From Carboxylicivirga sp964602515 (GTDB lineage Bacteria > Bacteroidota > Bacteroidia > Bacteroidales > Marinilabiliaceae), in the NCBI GenBank assembly GCA_964602515.1, contig CAZRRJ010000001.1:620001-684000 (forward strand): 64,000 bases of DNA, read 5' to 3'. Under the pieces are notes generated by a model. That model was not told the DNA's origin. It made no database searches and saw only the letters and a program-made list of their open reading frames with translations. Position 1 is the first letter of the stretch; each line of letters begins with the position of its first letter. Below, piece after piece: positions 46,744-54,902 of this stretch. A program made the translations under genes and the position numbers.

Positions 46744-47481
46744 TCAACCATCTAAATCGATTGAAGAGCAGAATAAATCAGCATTTTCTTGTATACACAG
46801 TAACTTCCAGAAAATAACAGCTATTGTTTTACGAGCTATTGCCAGTTCTATTTCATTCCGGGCATTTTCTTGCACTAATGCTACGCAGAAGTTTGTCATG
46901 CTAACAAACCCAAACATTCGCTTCTCTTCCCTAAGTGCAAAAGTAAAGTTATAGTTTAGCTTTGCTATTTTACTATAAAAGGTATCATCAGCTGTATTTA
47001 GGTACATACTGTTCCCCCGGCAATAAAACAAAGCCTTTTCATGCCTGGTTCTGTTTTCATCATGTTGCTGAACTAAACAAAAAGGAACTTTCGGGTACTG
47101 TTCTTTCAGTTTTTTGCTTATATCATTCATACTTTCAACAGCCTCAATAAAAATAACTTCTTCAAAAAAATAATAAAAATGTTCTTTATCTCTAATTTTA
47201 AGCTTCTCATTAATCTGCTCGAATTTGATGAAGTCTATTTGTAATAAAGGCCGCTTACTTTTTGCTGAGGCATATTTTTTAGTAAAAAAATCATTTAGAA
47301 AATACTTATATAATTCAGCCTCGTCGCTTATATGATAAGTTTTTGTTAATGTTTCTGTAAAAAAGGAATACATTTCATTTAGCAAATCATCTTCAATGGG
47401 TTTATTATAAGAAGCCTGAGCCCTTAAAACACACCCTTGCTGACAAACAAATAGACAAATAAACGCTATAAATAATTTCAT
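46744..47481 (-). CDS. Secreted protein of unknown function
   Basis: 245 residues from ATG 47481; a GTG two codons upstream is an alternative. The N-terminus MKLFIAFICLFVCQQGCVLR then AQASYN is a signal peptide with likely cleavage after QA. The mature part is rich in Phe, Tyr, Glu and Lys (YYFFEEVIFIEAVESMNDI, FYCRGNSMYLNTADD) and contains several cysteines, including a late FWKLLCIQ and FCSS. I do not recognise a family. It lies 31 bp downstream of the frameshifted small gene at 47513 on the same strand. The location in an accessory region and the export signal would fit a periplasmic immunity or surface protein, but this is inference. Confidence 0.65.
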   Translation of the reverse strand: MKLFIAFICLFVCQQGCVLRAQASYNKPIEDDLLNEMYSFFTETLTKTYHISDEAELYKYFLNDFFTKKYASAKSKRPLLQIDFIKFEQINEKLKIRDKEHFYYFFEEVIFIEAVESMNDISKKLKEQYPKVPFCLVQQHDENRTRHEKALFYCRGNSMYLNTADDTFYSKIAKLNYNFTFALREEKRMFGFVSMTNFCVALVQENARNEIELAIARKTIAVIFWKLLCIQENADLFCSSIDLDG

Positions 47482-47512
47482 AGTCACATCATTATAAATA
47501 ATTTTACCTCAC

Positions 47513-47795
47513 TCAGTAATAATATTGAATTGTAACAACTCTATCCCCACCATTATTAACCCCTTGCTCAATATACCCGGTTGTAGTCCGTCTTGTTTGT
47601 TGATGATTAATATAATTAAAATCACAATTATAATCACCACTAAAAGTACAGTTATTAATAAAGGTAACTTGTACTGTCATTCCTTCAATAGTTCCTACAG
47701 CCTCAAATGTTACCCATCCCATAGAGTTTTCCCAACCACTGAACCGAATTCAGATCAATTACATCATTAATCTGCTCTTTATTTCCACCTGTGTT
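47513..47795 (-). pseudogene. Frameshifted small gene (69-codon intact 3' part)
   Basis: From ATG 47722 a 69-residue frame (MGWVTFEAVGTIEGMTVQVT, then FINNCTFSGDYNCDFNYINH) is open. Immediately upstream, in the next frame, NKEQINDVIDLNSVQWLGK looks equally protein-like. Dropping one G from the run TTGGGAAAAC at about 47730 joins the two as DLNSVQWLENSMGWVTFEAV. This suggests a one-base insertion in an originally longer gene, with its 5' end lost near 47795 where an in-frame stop occurs. The product resembles a small beta-rich domain. No family recognised. If the ATG at 47722 is used, a short protein could still be made. Confidence 0.5.
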
Positions 47796-47824
47796 TTAAA
47801 ATTTAAATTGAACTCTGGTTATTA
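47771..47824. repeat. 54-bp dispersed repeat, copy 2
   Basis: Partner of 46491-46544 (48 of 54 identical, same orientation). It overlaps the 5' edge of the frameshifted gene. Confidence 0.75.
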
Positions 47825-47931
47825 CAATATCCCTAGTAAGGACTAAAAAATAATAAGGTTCCTGGTATTTTTTATAGTACAATATGGTGAGACTATTGTA
47901 CACTAATTATCAATGCTTTAGAGGCAGGCTC

Positions 47932-47971
47932 AAAAAAGACGCTTCTTTTTTTAAAAATGTAGCGTCTTTTT
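47932..47971 (-). terminator. Second hairpin of a tandem terminator
   Basis: Arms AAAAAGACGCT (47933-47943) and AGCGTCTTTTT (47961-47971). On the minus strand the stem ends in TTTTTTGAGC. It follows the stronger hairpin at 47975-48016 and shares the GTAGCGT sequence with it. Confidence 0.7.
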
Positions 47972-47974
47972 ACT

Positions 47975-48016
47975 AAAAATGTAGCGTGTTTTATGTCTAA
48001 AACACGCTACATTTTT
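47975..48016 (-). terminator. Strong terminator of the HU-like gene
   Basis: A perfect 19-bp stem (47975-47993 with 47998-48016) with a 4-nt loop TGTC, 20 bp past the HU-like stop. It has A/T tracts at both bases, so it can act on both strands. On the minus strand it is followed by TTTTTAGTAAAAAG. Confidence 0.88.
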
Positions 48017-48035
48017 TTACGTTGTTACCAGATGC

Positions 48036-48425
48036 CTACCCACTTATCTTTTCAAACTTAAGTGTTTTTAATATAGTCTTTAAGCGATCACTTGGTGTAA
48101 ACACTGCTTTTGCACCTTTAATTGAGTTAGCTGTAACATCATCAGCCTTATCTTCACCGGTACTTTTTACATTTATCTTTAAACTTCCCAAATCACCTAA
48201 ACGAACTATTTGTCCATCCTCTAACGATTCCTGCATCATTTCAACCATTGAATATAATACTGCTCTTATATCAGCACCACTCACTGTACTGTTTTTCTCA
48301 ATTCGTTTGGTTAGTTTATCCAGGGTTAATTCACCGGTAGCCGACGAACTGGCATAATACTTCTTTGTTCCACCTCCGGCAACGCCGGGTTGTCCTTTTT
48401 CAATTACTTTAAACTTAACCGCCAT
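48036..48425 (-). CDS. HU-related DNA-binding protein (Bacteroides histone-like family)
   Basis: 129 residues from ATG 48425; an extra 12-codon frame upstream falls in the promoter region and is rejected. MAVKFKVIEKGQPG, then GGTKKYYAS is the characteristic N-terminal extension of the putative histone-like family of Bacteroidetes. The HU core follows (LTLDKLTKRIEKNSTVSGAD, VEMMQESLEDGQIVRLGDLG, SLKINVKSTG). These proteins bind DNA as dimers; the precise role is unknown and they are frequent in accessory islands. Its upstream region is repeated upstream of the tracrRNA. Tandem terminators follow it. Confidence 0.87.
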   Translation of the reverse strand: MAVKFKVIEKGQPGVAGGGTKKYYASSSATGELTLDKLTKRIEKNSTVSGADIRAVLYSMVEMMQESLEDGQIVRLGDLGSLKINVKSTGEDKADDVTANSIKGAKAVFTPSDRLKTILKTLKFEKISG

Positions 48426-48459
48426 AAAATATAGATTTAATTTATTAATAATTATTACC

Positions 48460-48520
48460 ATAAAAGTATAAAGTTATTAACACAATCCAACATTTGTAAA
48501 CTAAGATTCATTCTAAATAA
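48460..48520. repeat. 61-bp dispersed repeat, copy 2 (HU-like gene upstream region)
   Basis: Partner of 46104-46164 (51 of 61 identical). On the minus strand it lies directly upstream of the HU-like start and is likely to contain its promoter. Confidence 0.75.
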
Positions 48521-48885
48521 ACATATTTTTATTGTTTTTATTATACAATGCAGCACATGACCCCTTCTAAAGCAAGCAATTTTAGCCTCTAAAACAACAT
48601 TAAATATGTTTTTTAATTCTTGCTTGTTCTTAAGTTATCTTATCATTGTTTAATTTTTATCTTAAATAATGGGTTAGCAGGGCAATGTGGTAATGTATTA
48701 ATGTGGCATGGCTTACTTAGTGCTTATTTTTTGGTTCTAATTAATCTCTACACTAACTAATACACCCATATAATTTTACTTTTTTTCTTTACTCCTGATT
48801 TTATACACCTTACAAGACTTTTAAACTAACGCTACTAAAAAAAGTGTTACGTTTTTAGTTTTCTGCTATTAACCAGTATAGAACG

Positions 48886-48945
48886 GCCACAAATACACGA
48901 ATAAAGATATTTGTCGGAAAACTCAATCATTTGTGTATTTGTGGC
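48886..48945. repeat. 17-bp inverted repeat
   Basis: Arms 48886-48902 and 48929-48945 pair over 17 bp with one G-U; the core GCCACAAATACAC/GTGTATTTGTGGC is a perfect 13 bp. The spacer is 26 nt and carries its own TATTTGTCGG. No T-run follows, so it is not a typical terminator. It may be the end of a small mobile element or a structured RNA. Confidence 0.65.
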
Positions 48946-49205
48946 TAGATTGTTTGCTATTATATCCTCTTCATAAAATACTTATGTATATACCAACAAC
49001 GAATATTAAATAAATGCCTACAAATATCAATTGTTTTTTATTGAAGCTTAGGTTTAAGGTATATTTCACCATATTATTTATTTAATGCTTGGTTATTTTA
49101 ATGGATAAACTAAAAACTACTGTAAGTACTTTTTAATCAATACCATGATAAATAATGTAACAGGCATATAAATTACACCTGTGTAAACTATTTATAAATT
49201 AATAA

Positions 49206-49213
49206 AAAGGAGA
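49206..49213 (+). promoter_or_regulatory. Strong Shine-Dalgarno before the DUF2314 gene
   Basis: AAAGGAGA lies 7 bp before ATG 49221. It is one of the few clear purine-rich ribosome sites in this window and fixes the start. Confidence 0.7.
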
Positions 49214-49220
49214 ATAAATT

Positions 49221-50621
49221 ATGTACGAAATTTTAAAACCTGTACTTACCCCCCCAAGAGAGTTAAGCAGAGAAAATCTATCTTTAGTTGGACAGAAAAA
49301 AAAATCATGGCTTTTTAAAGGCTTAGATAAGAAAGTGGAAAATAATAAAATCATTTTTGCATATATAGTTCAAGCTTACCAAGATTTATATAGTACAGAA
49401 CGTGCAGGGTATGGACCTGCTGTCCTGGTGTTTACTCCTAATGACAATTTACATGATGATTTTGATCTGTTAACCCGTGTAGGTGAAAATGTTAGATCGT
49501 TACGTGAAAATGAAGGATCGCTTACACCCGAAGAAACAGAAATTCTAGGCTACTTAGAAGATGAACACTCATCATTTAGCGATATTAGGATACCAATAAG
49601 TTTAACAGAAGGAGAAGAATTTTATATGTCAGTAGTAATGCTATCTGGTGATGATTATGAAAATAACTGCCTTCCTGAAACTTCAATCATACCAATATTT
49701 ATAGAAAAACATAAGGATCGTTTTATATTGTGTAGAGTGCAATATATGAACTACCTAAAGACAATTGGCTACAAGCAGGAGAATGTGAGAAAACGTAAGG
49801 ATACCCCTGATGTATATAATATTCCGAATGAAGACGAAAGAATGAATTGGGGTATTGAGAAAGCAAAACTAACCTTACATTATTTTGAAAGTTGTTTAAA
49901 AAATCCAAAAGAAAATCAAAGTTATTTCTCTGTTAAGGTAAAAATTGTGGAAGATGATATAACTGAACACATATGGTTGACCAACCCTGATTTTGATAAT
50001 GATGATAATTTATTTGGTGTAGTTGGCAATGAACCAATAGATGTAAAGACTATTAAAATCAATCAAAAAATAGGGATTGACAAAGATTTAATATCTGACT
50101 GGATGATAATTGAAGGTGGAAGGCTTATTGGTGGTTATACAATAAGAGCCATTAGAGACGGTTTACAAGGACAAGAATTGCAGGAGTTTGATAAAGGTAT
50201 GGGAGGAATACACATTGATGAAGGGGAAGATTATTTTAAGCCTGACTTTGAAACCCCGGAGGGAGCAATATTATCACTTGAAGAAGCCTATAGCAATAAC
50301 GATTTAGATAAGGCTATTAGTTGTAAAGATTTTAATAAAGAGGCCGGTTTAATGTTAGGAAAAACATTAAACGATGACTCAATGGACGACTTAATAGAGC
50401 AAACAGCAGAAGTTTTACGCTTATCGTTTATAAAAAGTATACAAGAACACGGGATGCCAAACTTTGAGAATGTTAAAAGGGCTTTTAAAAGACAAAAAAT
50501 ATCAGACGAGCATTTTGTTATTACCGAAACGTGCTATTACCCCGATGGAAGAAAATCTCTAGAAAAATTAAATACTTTTAAAACCCCGGGTGGCTGGAGA
50601 GTATTAAATCCTGAGAGTTAA
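49221..50621 (+). CDS. DUF2314-containing protein, possible immunity protein
   Basis: 466 residues, no signal peptide, so cytoplasmic. An uncharacterised N-terminal half (about 1-225) precedes a DUF2314/YegJ-like domain (about 235-320): YFSVKVKIVEDDITEHIWLT, then DWMIIEGGRLIGGYTIRAIR. The C-terminal 110 residues contain a small alpha/beta region ending HFVITETCYYPDGRKSLEKL and GGWRVLNP, reminiscent of NTF2-like folds. DUF2314 proteins often occur near polymorphic-toxin immunity genes. A role in protection from a toxin is inference from context, because ankyrin and DUF4261 genes follow. The sequence is very acidic, a common feature of immunity proteins. Confidence 0.75.
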   Translation: MYEILKPVLTPPRELSRENLSLVGQKKKSWLFKGLDKKVENNKIIFAYIVQAYQDLYSTERAGYGPAVLVFTPNDNLHDDFDLLTRVGENVRSLRENEGSLTPEETEILGYLEDEHSSFSDIRIPISLTEGEEFYMSVVMLSGDDYENNCLPETSIIPIFIEKHKDRFILCRVQYMNYLKTIGYKQENVRKRKDTPDVYNIPNEDERMNWGIEKAKLTLHYFESCLKNPKENQSYFSVKVKIVEDDITEHIWLTNPDFDNDDNLFGVVGNEPIDVKTIKINQKIGIDKDLISDWMIIEGGRLIGGYTIRAIRDGLQGQELQEFDKGMGGIHIDEGEDYFKPDFETPEGAILSLEEAYSNNDLDKAISCKDFNKEAGLMLGKTLNDDSMDDLIEQTAEVLRLSFIKSIQEHGMPNFENVKRAFKRQKISDEHFVITETCYYPDGRKSLEKLNTFKTPGGWRVLNPES

Positions 50622-50664
50622 AGATGAAGTGCTTACCTCTTTACCAGCTTTTGATGACAGGTAA

Positions 50665-51121
50665 GTTATAGCACATTTAGCCACAAGCAATATAATAGAA
50701 GTGAAGAAGCCAGTTTTTATAGTTCTATCACCATTTATAAAAGAAGTATTTCTATGTTGGTATGGAACTAAATGGGATTTTAATGGAACAACAAAAACAC
50801 CACAGAAAAATAGAATTGCTTGTGGCTTTTTTATCACAAACATATTAACAGATGTAAATTTTTATATTCCAAGAGTAAAATAGGCTTAATCTGCACCTGG
50901 GGTATTTATTAAAAAACTTTCCTTTAGGAAGATTGACAGGCCCTCTAACAAGTTATTTCAACAATTGAAAAATACCTGGAAAAATCCGGATATGGAGTAC
51001 ATTTAACCATCGTGCTGAAAAAACAGCAAAATAAGAATGGCTATAGTTTAAAAAGAAACATACCAGCGGAGGCAGCCCTACCCCATTTCCCCCCCTTAAG
51101 AGCAAGTATCTCCACTCATTA
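50665..51121 (+). pseudogene. Degraded coding sequence, possible Cys-His hydrolase-like family
   Basis: From 50701 (GTG) the frame reads FLCWYGTKWDFNGTTKTPQK, then IACGFFITNILTDVNFYIPR. It hits TAG at 50881 and TAA at 50887, then continues in the same frame as SAPGVFIKKLSFRKIDRPSN. After about 50951 it continues one frame over as STIEKYLEKSGYGVHLTIVL. Protein-like sequence across two stops and a frameshift shows an inactivated gene with a lost 5' end. The CGFF motif resembles a bacterial family of unknown function with conserved Cys and His, recalled from memory and not checked. It lies between the DUF2314 and ankyrin genes. Confidence 0.6.
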
Positions 51122-51146
51122 AAAAAACAGAACAAGAAGAAAAACC

Positions 51147-52934
51147 ATGATAACAAAAGACGATATCTATACAGAAGAATTTTGGCAACGTAGTGATCTT
51201 AATCTAAAAGATATTATTCTGCTGGATAAGAAAAAGGCAAATTGGAATAATGTTACCCCCAAAGGCTACACGCCTCTGAATTTGGCTTTAATGGGAACAG
51301 TAACAGAAGATATTGTTGAGTTTGTGTTGGATAAAACGGATAATAAAACGATCAATACTGTTGTTCCCTCCTATTCCAACTGGAACTGCCTGTTTTTTTG
51401 CCTGCGTTTTGACCGCTCTGTCACTCTATTTAAAAAACTGATTGAAAAAGGGGCAAATTATAAGCAAGCAGACGAAGATGGCGATACCGTGTTGGTACTA
51501 GCCCGTAAAAACAAAGCAGTTTTAAATTATTTATTGGAAACAGATGATGGTTTTTTACGTGATCATGAGAACAAAACTTCAGAGGCCTTACAAAATGCCA
51601 TATGCCATATTAATGATATGGAGATTTTTGAGCTGCTACTTAAGTTTGGCGCAAAACCAGATCATTTAAATGAAGATGGCGAAAACCTACTATTTTCCGC
51701 TTTGCACTGGGGCAACATATCTGCCACTCGCTTTCTTTTAAAACACGGAAATAAAGAGCTATTTAACAAGCCCAATAATGCAGGCGAAACCATTTACGAT
51801 TGTCTGAAGAAGGCTAAAAACAATAAAGCAATACAGGTAATCAGGGAACTTATAGAAAAAGAACTAACTAAAACACCTGATGCTGAACTGCAACTATACA
51901 ATCAGGATTGTATTACACATTTTGATATTGATGAAAACCTGTCGGACTTTAAACTTGCAAAAGAACATATTGAAGAAGACAAAGACACTAATCATTACTT
52001 AAAGAACAGTTTATATACTCTTAATGGCGTATTGGAACAAAAAGAAGATGAATATGCTCCTGTAAAGCAAATTCATATTGAAACCAGGGAGCTTTTACTC
52101 GAATTTGAAGCCACAAGAACTTTTGGTAAAGTTAATGCTGAGAGTACTCTTAAAAATTTTGCATTTGCATTAAGGTATAGAGGTGTTGATTTTAAACCCA
52201 GTGATATAATTATAAAAGAAGAGTCGGCGCAAGGCATACCCGGTTTTGAAGCCATACTGGAGCATAGAGATGAAATTTTCTTTTTTCGATTGCTAAATGT
52301 TAAAAAGTACGTTCAGATATTTGCTTTAGTTCACTCCAGGCAAGAGCTTTCAGAAATACAACACCTCGCCCACAACCTTAAAATAACAACTCAAATACCG
52401 CAAGAAACGAGCAGTGTAAAACAGGAAACACCCACATGGGAAAACTTGCCTGCTTACATTAGCCAATTCCCTTTTGCAGAAAAAGACTCGATTACTCTTA
52501 CAGTAGAAGGTAAAGAAATAAAAGGGAGTTTATATATTTCTGATGAAGAGGCTAATTTTGACCGAAAGCGAGTAAAAACATTGGTAGCAGCTTGCATCAG
52601 CCACAAAGAGAGTATAGAAAAGAAATTGTACAACTTTGCTATCGAATGTTTTGAAGCTGTTGATTGGGATTTGGAAGAACAAATTCCTCTTATTACTAAC
52701 GACCCACAAATATTAAATGCCGATGAAAAGACACAGTTCTTATACCTGATGAATATTACCGGAGCTAAAGATATTATAGCCTTGCATGACGATATAAGCT
52801 TTTATATAAATATTGATAACAAGGAGCAATATGAAATCAATGTTACATTTTATAGCGAATGGGAGGAAGAACACGGCTGCGTATTTAATTTAAAAGAGGG
52901 CGAAGAGCTTGAATGTGAAAGCTTAAATTATTGA
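51147..52934 (+). CDS. Ankyrin-repeat protein with C-terminal DUF6985-like domain
   Basis: 595 residues, cytoplasmic. The N-terminal 230 residues hold about five ankyrin repeats (TPKGYTPLNLALMG, KLIEKGANYKQADEDGDT, LLKFGAKPDHLNEDGENLL, FLLKHGNKELFNKPNNAGET). A middle domain (about 250-420) is unassigned. The C-terminal part (about 440-595), with FNFAIECFEAVDWD-like helices and FYSEWEEEHGCVFNLKEGEE, resembles DUF6985-type domains found in immunity-like genes. Ankyrin proteins bind partner proteins. Together with its DUF2314 and DUF4261 neighbours it suggests an immunity array, but no toxin gene is visible. Confidence 0.75.
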   Translation: MITKDDIYTEEFWQRSDLNLKDIILLDKKKANWNNVTPKGYTPLNLALMGTVTEDIVEFVLDKTDNKTINTVVPSYSNWNCLFFCLRFDRSVTLFKKLIEKGANYKQADEDGDTVLVLARKNKAVLNYLLETDDGFLRDHENKTSEALQNAICHINDMEIFELLLKFGAKPDHLNEDGENLLFSALHWGNISATRFLLKHGNKELFNKPNNAGETIYDCLKKAKNNKAIQVIRELIEKELTKTPDAELQLYNQDCITHFDIDENLSDFKLAKEHIEEDKDTNHYLKNSLYTLNGVLEQKEDEYAPVKQIHIETRELLLEFEATRTFGKVNAESTLKNFAFALRYRGVDFKPSDIIIKEESAQGIPGFEAILEHRDEIFFFRLLNVKKYVQIFALVHSRQELSEIQHLAHNLKITTQIPQETSSVKQETPTWENLPAYISQFPFAEKDSITLTVEGKEIKGSLYISDEEANFDRKRVKTLVAACISHKESIEKKLYNFAIECFEAVDWDLEEQIPLITNDPQILNADEKTQFLYLMNITGAKDIIALHDDISFYINIDNKEQYEINVTFYSEWEEEHGCVFNLKEGEELECESLNY

Positions 52935-52965
52935 GAAAGGACATAATTAAAAAAAGAAGAACTTA

Positions 52966-53718
52966 ATGAACAAAACAGAAAAAAAGCCAGAAACGATACT
53001 CTGTATTCCTGGAAACTGGAATGAACGAACAGAAATTGTGACTAAAATTGTAGAAAATAATAAGAACAAATTTATTTTCGTTGGAACGGTGCTTCTAAAC
53101 CTCGAAACAAATAAAGGGGTTAAGATGGAAATATATCCAAGAGACAGCATGATGAGAAATGCTTTTAGGATTGCAGGAATGGTTAACCGTGTTTCTGAAG
53201 ATTTTTTGGATGAGATTGACAAACACAAGTACGTCATCTATTTATCGGCAGAAACCGGGGATATGGATAGCGCCAGGGCTATTGCTGAAGCCGGAAATGC
53301 AATTTTAAGATCTGGTGGAACCGGAATTAAAGTAGAATCAACCGGGAAAGCATTTACAAAAGAACACTGGTCTGCGCTGCTGTCCGACTTTAAAGAACCA
53401 AATCTCTATCAAATGTATGTTCTCGACTCTATAACTAATGGTAAGGGGGCAACATATACTTGTGGGATGCACAATTTGGGACTTAAAGATTGTATTGTGT
53501 ATAAGGAAAAAGTGCAGTGTGCTATAAAATTGCTTTCTATTTTTGGCTATTACCAGTTAGTTGATAAACCCGAAATTAAAGATGGCCAAACTTTCAGCAT
53601 TGATAGAAATTCACCTATATTTGAAATTACAGAGGAGATTAATCAACCTAATAAGGGTGATGAGCTATTTGAAAATCCTTTTGGGATGTGGCAACTAAAC
53701 AGGATAGCCGGCCAATAA
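52966..53718 (+). CDS. DUF4261 domain protein
   Basis: 250 residues without signal peptide. The C-terminal half matches DUF4261: YTCGMHNLGLKDCIVY, then LLSIFGYYQLVDKPEIKDGQ and ENPFGMWQLNRI. The N-terminal half (ETILCIPGNWNERTEIVTKI, then GDMDSARAIAEAGNAILRSG) fits the fuller family architecture. The function is unknown; family members often occur beside other immunity-like domains. It begins 31 bp after the ankyrin gene, so the two are probably cotranscribed. Confidence 0.78.
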   Translation: MNKTEKKPETILCIPGNWNERTEIVTKIVENNKNKFIFVGTVLLNLETNKGVKMEIYPRDSMMRNAFRIAGMVNRVSEDFLDEIDKHKYVIYLSAETGDMDSARAIAEAGNAILRSGGTGIKVESTGKAFTKEHWSALLSDFKEPNLYQMYVLDSITNGKGATYTCGMHNLGLKDCIVYKEKVQCAIKLLSIFGYYQLVDKPEIKDGQTFSIDRNSPIFEITEEINQPNKGDELFENPFGMWQLNRIAGQ

Positions 53719-53859
53719 CAAGGACACTAAAAAAATACATTATAATAGTATATAAACTAAGGCTATTTAAATAGTAAATACACTGCATAGAGTAGCCTAT
53801 CACTTTATTTAAAGGTAAATATATATTAAACTAACATCTATTATCTAAAAAATAAACAT

Positions 53860-54138
53860 ATGAATAAAACAGTAATAGCCCGCTTAAGTGTACAGCAAGA
53901 ATATAGCAGTAATTTTATAGCTGCTGCTAAAAAAATGGTACAAGACAGTAATAATGAAACCGGCTGTATAAGTTACCGTTTATACCGTGAGCTTGATTCT
54001 TTAACTGATTTTATATTTCATGAAGAATATACCAACCAGGAAGCCGTTGAAACACATAATTCATCTGATCATTTCAAGGCTTTTATAGCACTCATTACGC
54101 CTATGCTAAGTGCTGAACCTGTTATTGATGTTTTCTAG
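53860..54138 (+). CDS. Antibiotic biosynthesis monooxygenase (ABM) family protein
   Basis: 92 residues, the usual size of this ferredoxin-like dimer fold. ETGCISYRLYRELDSLTDFI then FHEEYTNQEAVETHNSSDHF match the family. Members include quinol monooxygenases (YgiN-like) and heme-degrading enzymes, but many have no defined activity. Cytoplasmic. Single gene; a 140-bp gap separates it from the DUF4261 gene. Confidence 0.85.
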   Translation: MNKTVIARLSVQQEYSSNFIAAAKKMVQDSNNETGCISYRLYRELDSLTDFIFHEEYTNQEAVETHNSSDHFKAFIALITPMLSAEPVIDVF

Positions 54139-54205
54139 ACCCTATACACAAATATAGCATCCTGTTGATGGCTACAGCCTTGTTGGCTGTAATACAAAAT
54201 AACGA

Positions 54206-54694
54206 ATGAGACAATATAATATTGAAAAGAACAAATTAATATTGAAAGTAGAAAAAACGCCATTGTTTGTCCGAACAACTTTGTTTGTGTTTTCTATACT
54301 GTTTTTTCTTTTACCTCTTGCCAGTACGATTACATCTATTGTACTGGGAAATGGTTTCCATATAACTTTTTTGATTGGCATTTTTATCTTTAGTATTATG
54401 GGCTTTTATTTATTGCGCATTGCATTATGGAATACATATGGAAAGGAAGAAATTACTTTTAATGGAAGTAATATTGAATATTTTGCTGATTACGGTTGGT
54501 TTAAAGATTCTATAAAACCGAAAGAAATTGTTCCATTAGTTTATTCGATAAGACAAATTGGTTATGAAGAAGACAAAAAAGGAGCATTGGTGATTGGCAA
54601 AGCAGACAGAGCTATAGAATGTGTTACCAAAATGAAGAGTATTGAAATAGAAGAATTAATTGGCAGATTAAAAAGCATTAATGATCAAGGATAA
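54206..54694 (+). CDS. Small membrane protein of unknown function
   Basis: 162 residues. Two adjacent transmembrane helices (about 22-48 and 53-75) form a hairpin. The C-terminal cytoplasmic domain (YGKEEITFNGSNIEYFADYG, then SIRQIGYEEDKKGALVIGKA) looks like a bacterial PH-like fold. No family can be named with certainty. It lies 67 bp after the ABM gene. Confidence 0.65.
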   Translation: MRQYNIEKNKLILKVEKTPLFVRTTLFVFSILFFLLPLASTITSIVLGNGFHITFLIGIFIFSIMGFYLLRIALWNTYGKEEITFNGSNIEYFADYGWFKDSIKPKEIVPLVYSIRQIGYEEDKKGALVIGKADRAIECVTKMKSIEIEELIGRLKSINDQG

Positions 54695-54902
54695 AAATAC
54701 TACAGCAAAAAAATACAATAAAGCATATAATTCGATTTGTTTGGAAGGATTTGTGGCTTCTGAAGCCTGCCCAAATCACTGAAACACCTACCATATTCTA
54801 CTCTTTAACAACCATTTAATACAATGCATACTATTTTTGGTTAGCTAAATTGTACACTTCACTTCTGGTATAATGAGCAAGCTTCAGTTTTGCATGGTAC
54901 TT

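Larger units (their letters stand above)
48426..49205. other. Intergenic region with inverted and dispersed repeats
   Basis: About 780 AT-rich bases without a supported gene. It holds copy 2 of the 61-bp repeat (48460-48520), a long inverted repeat (48886-48945), and a weak hairpin CTAAAAA/TTTTTAG just before it. The promoter of the 49221 gene must lie near its right end. Confidence 0.5.

Noticed and set aside
47741..49220. Insertion sequence between the HU-like and DUF2314 genes
   Set aside because: Inverted repeats are present, but there is no transposase frame and no target-site duplication that I can identify.
54748..54777. Terminator after the small membrane protein gene
   Set aside because: A GATTTG...CAAATC stem with inner GGCTT/AAGCC is present, but no T-run follows on either strand, so it was not called.
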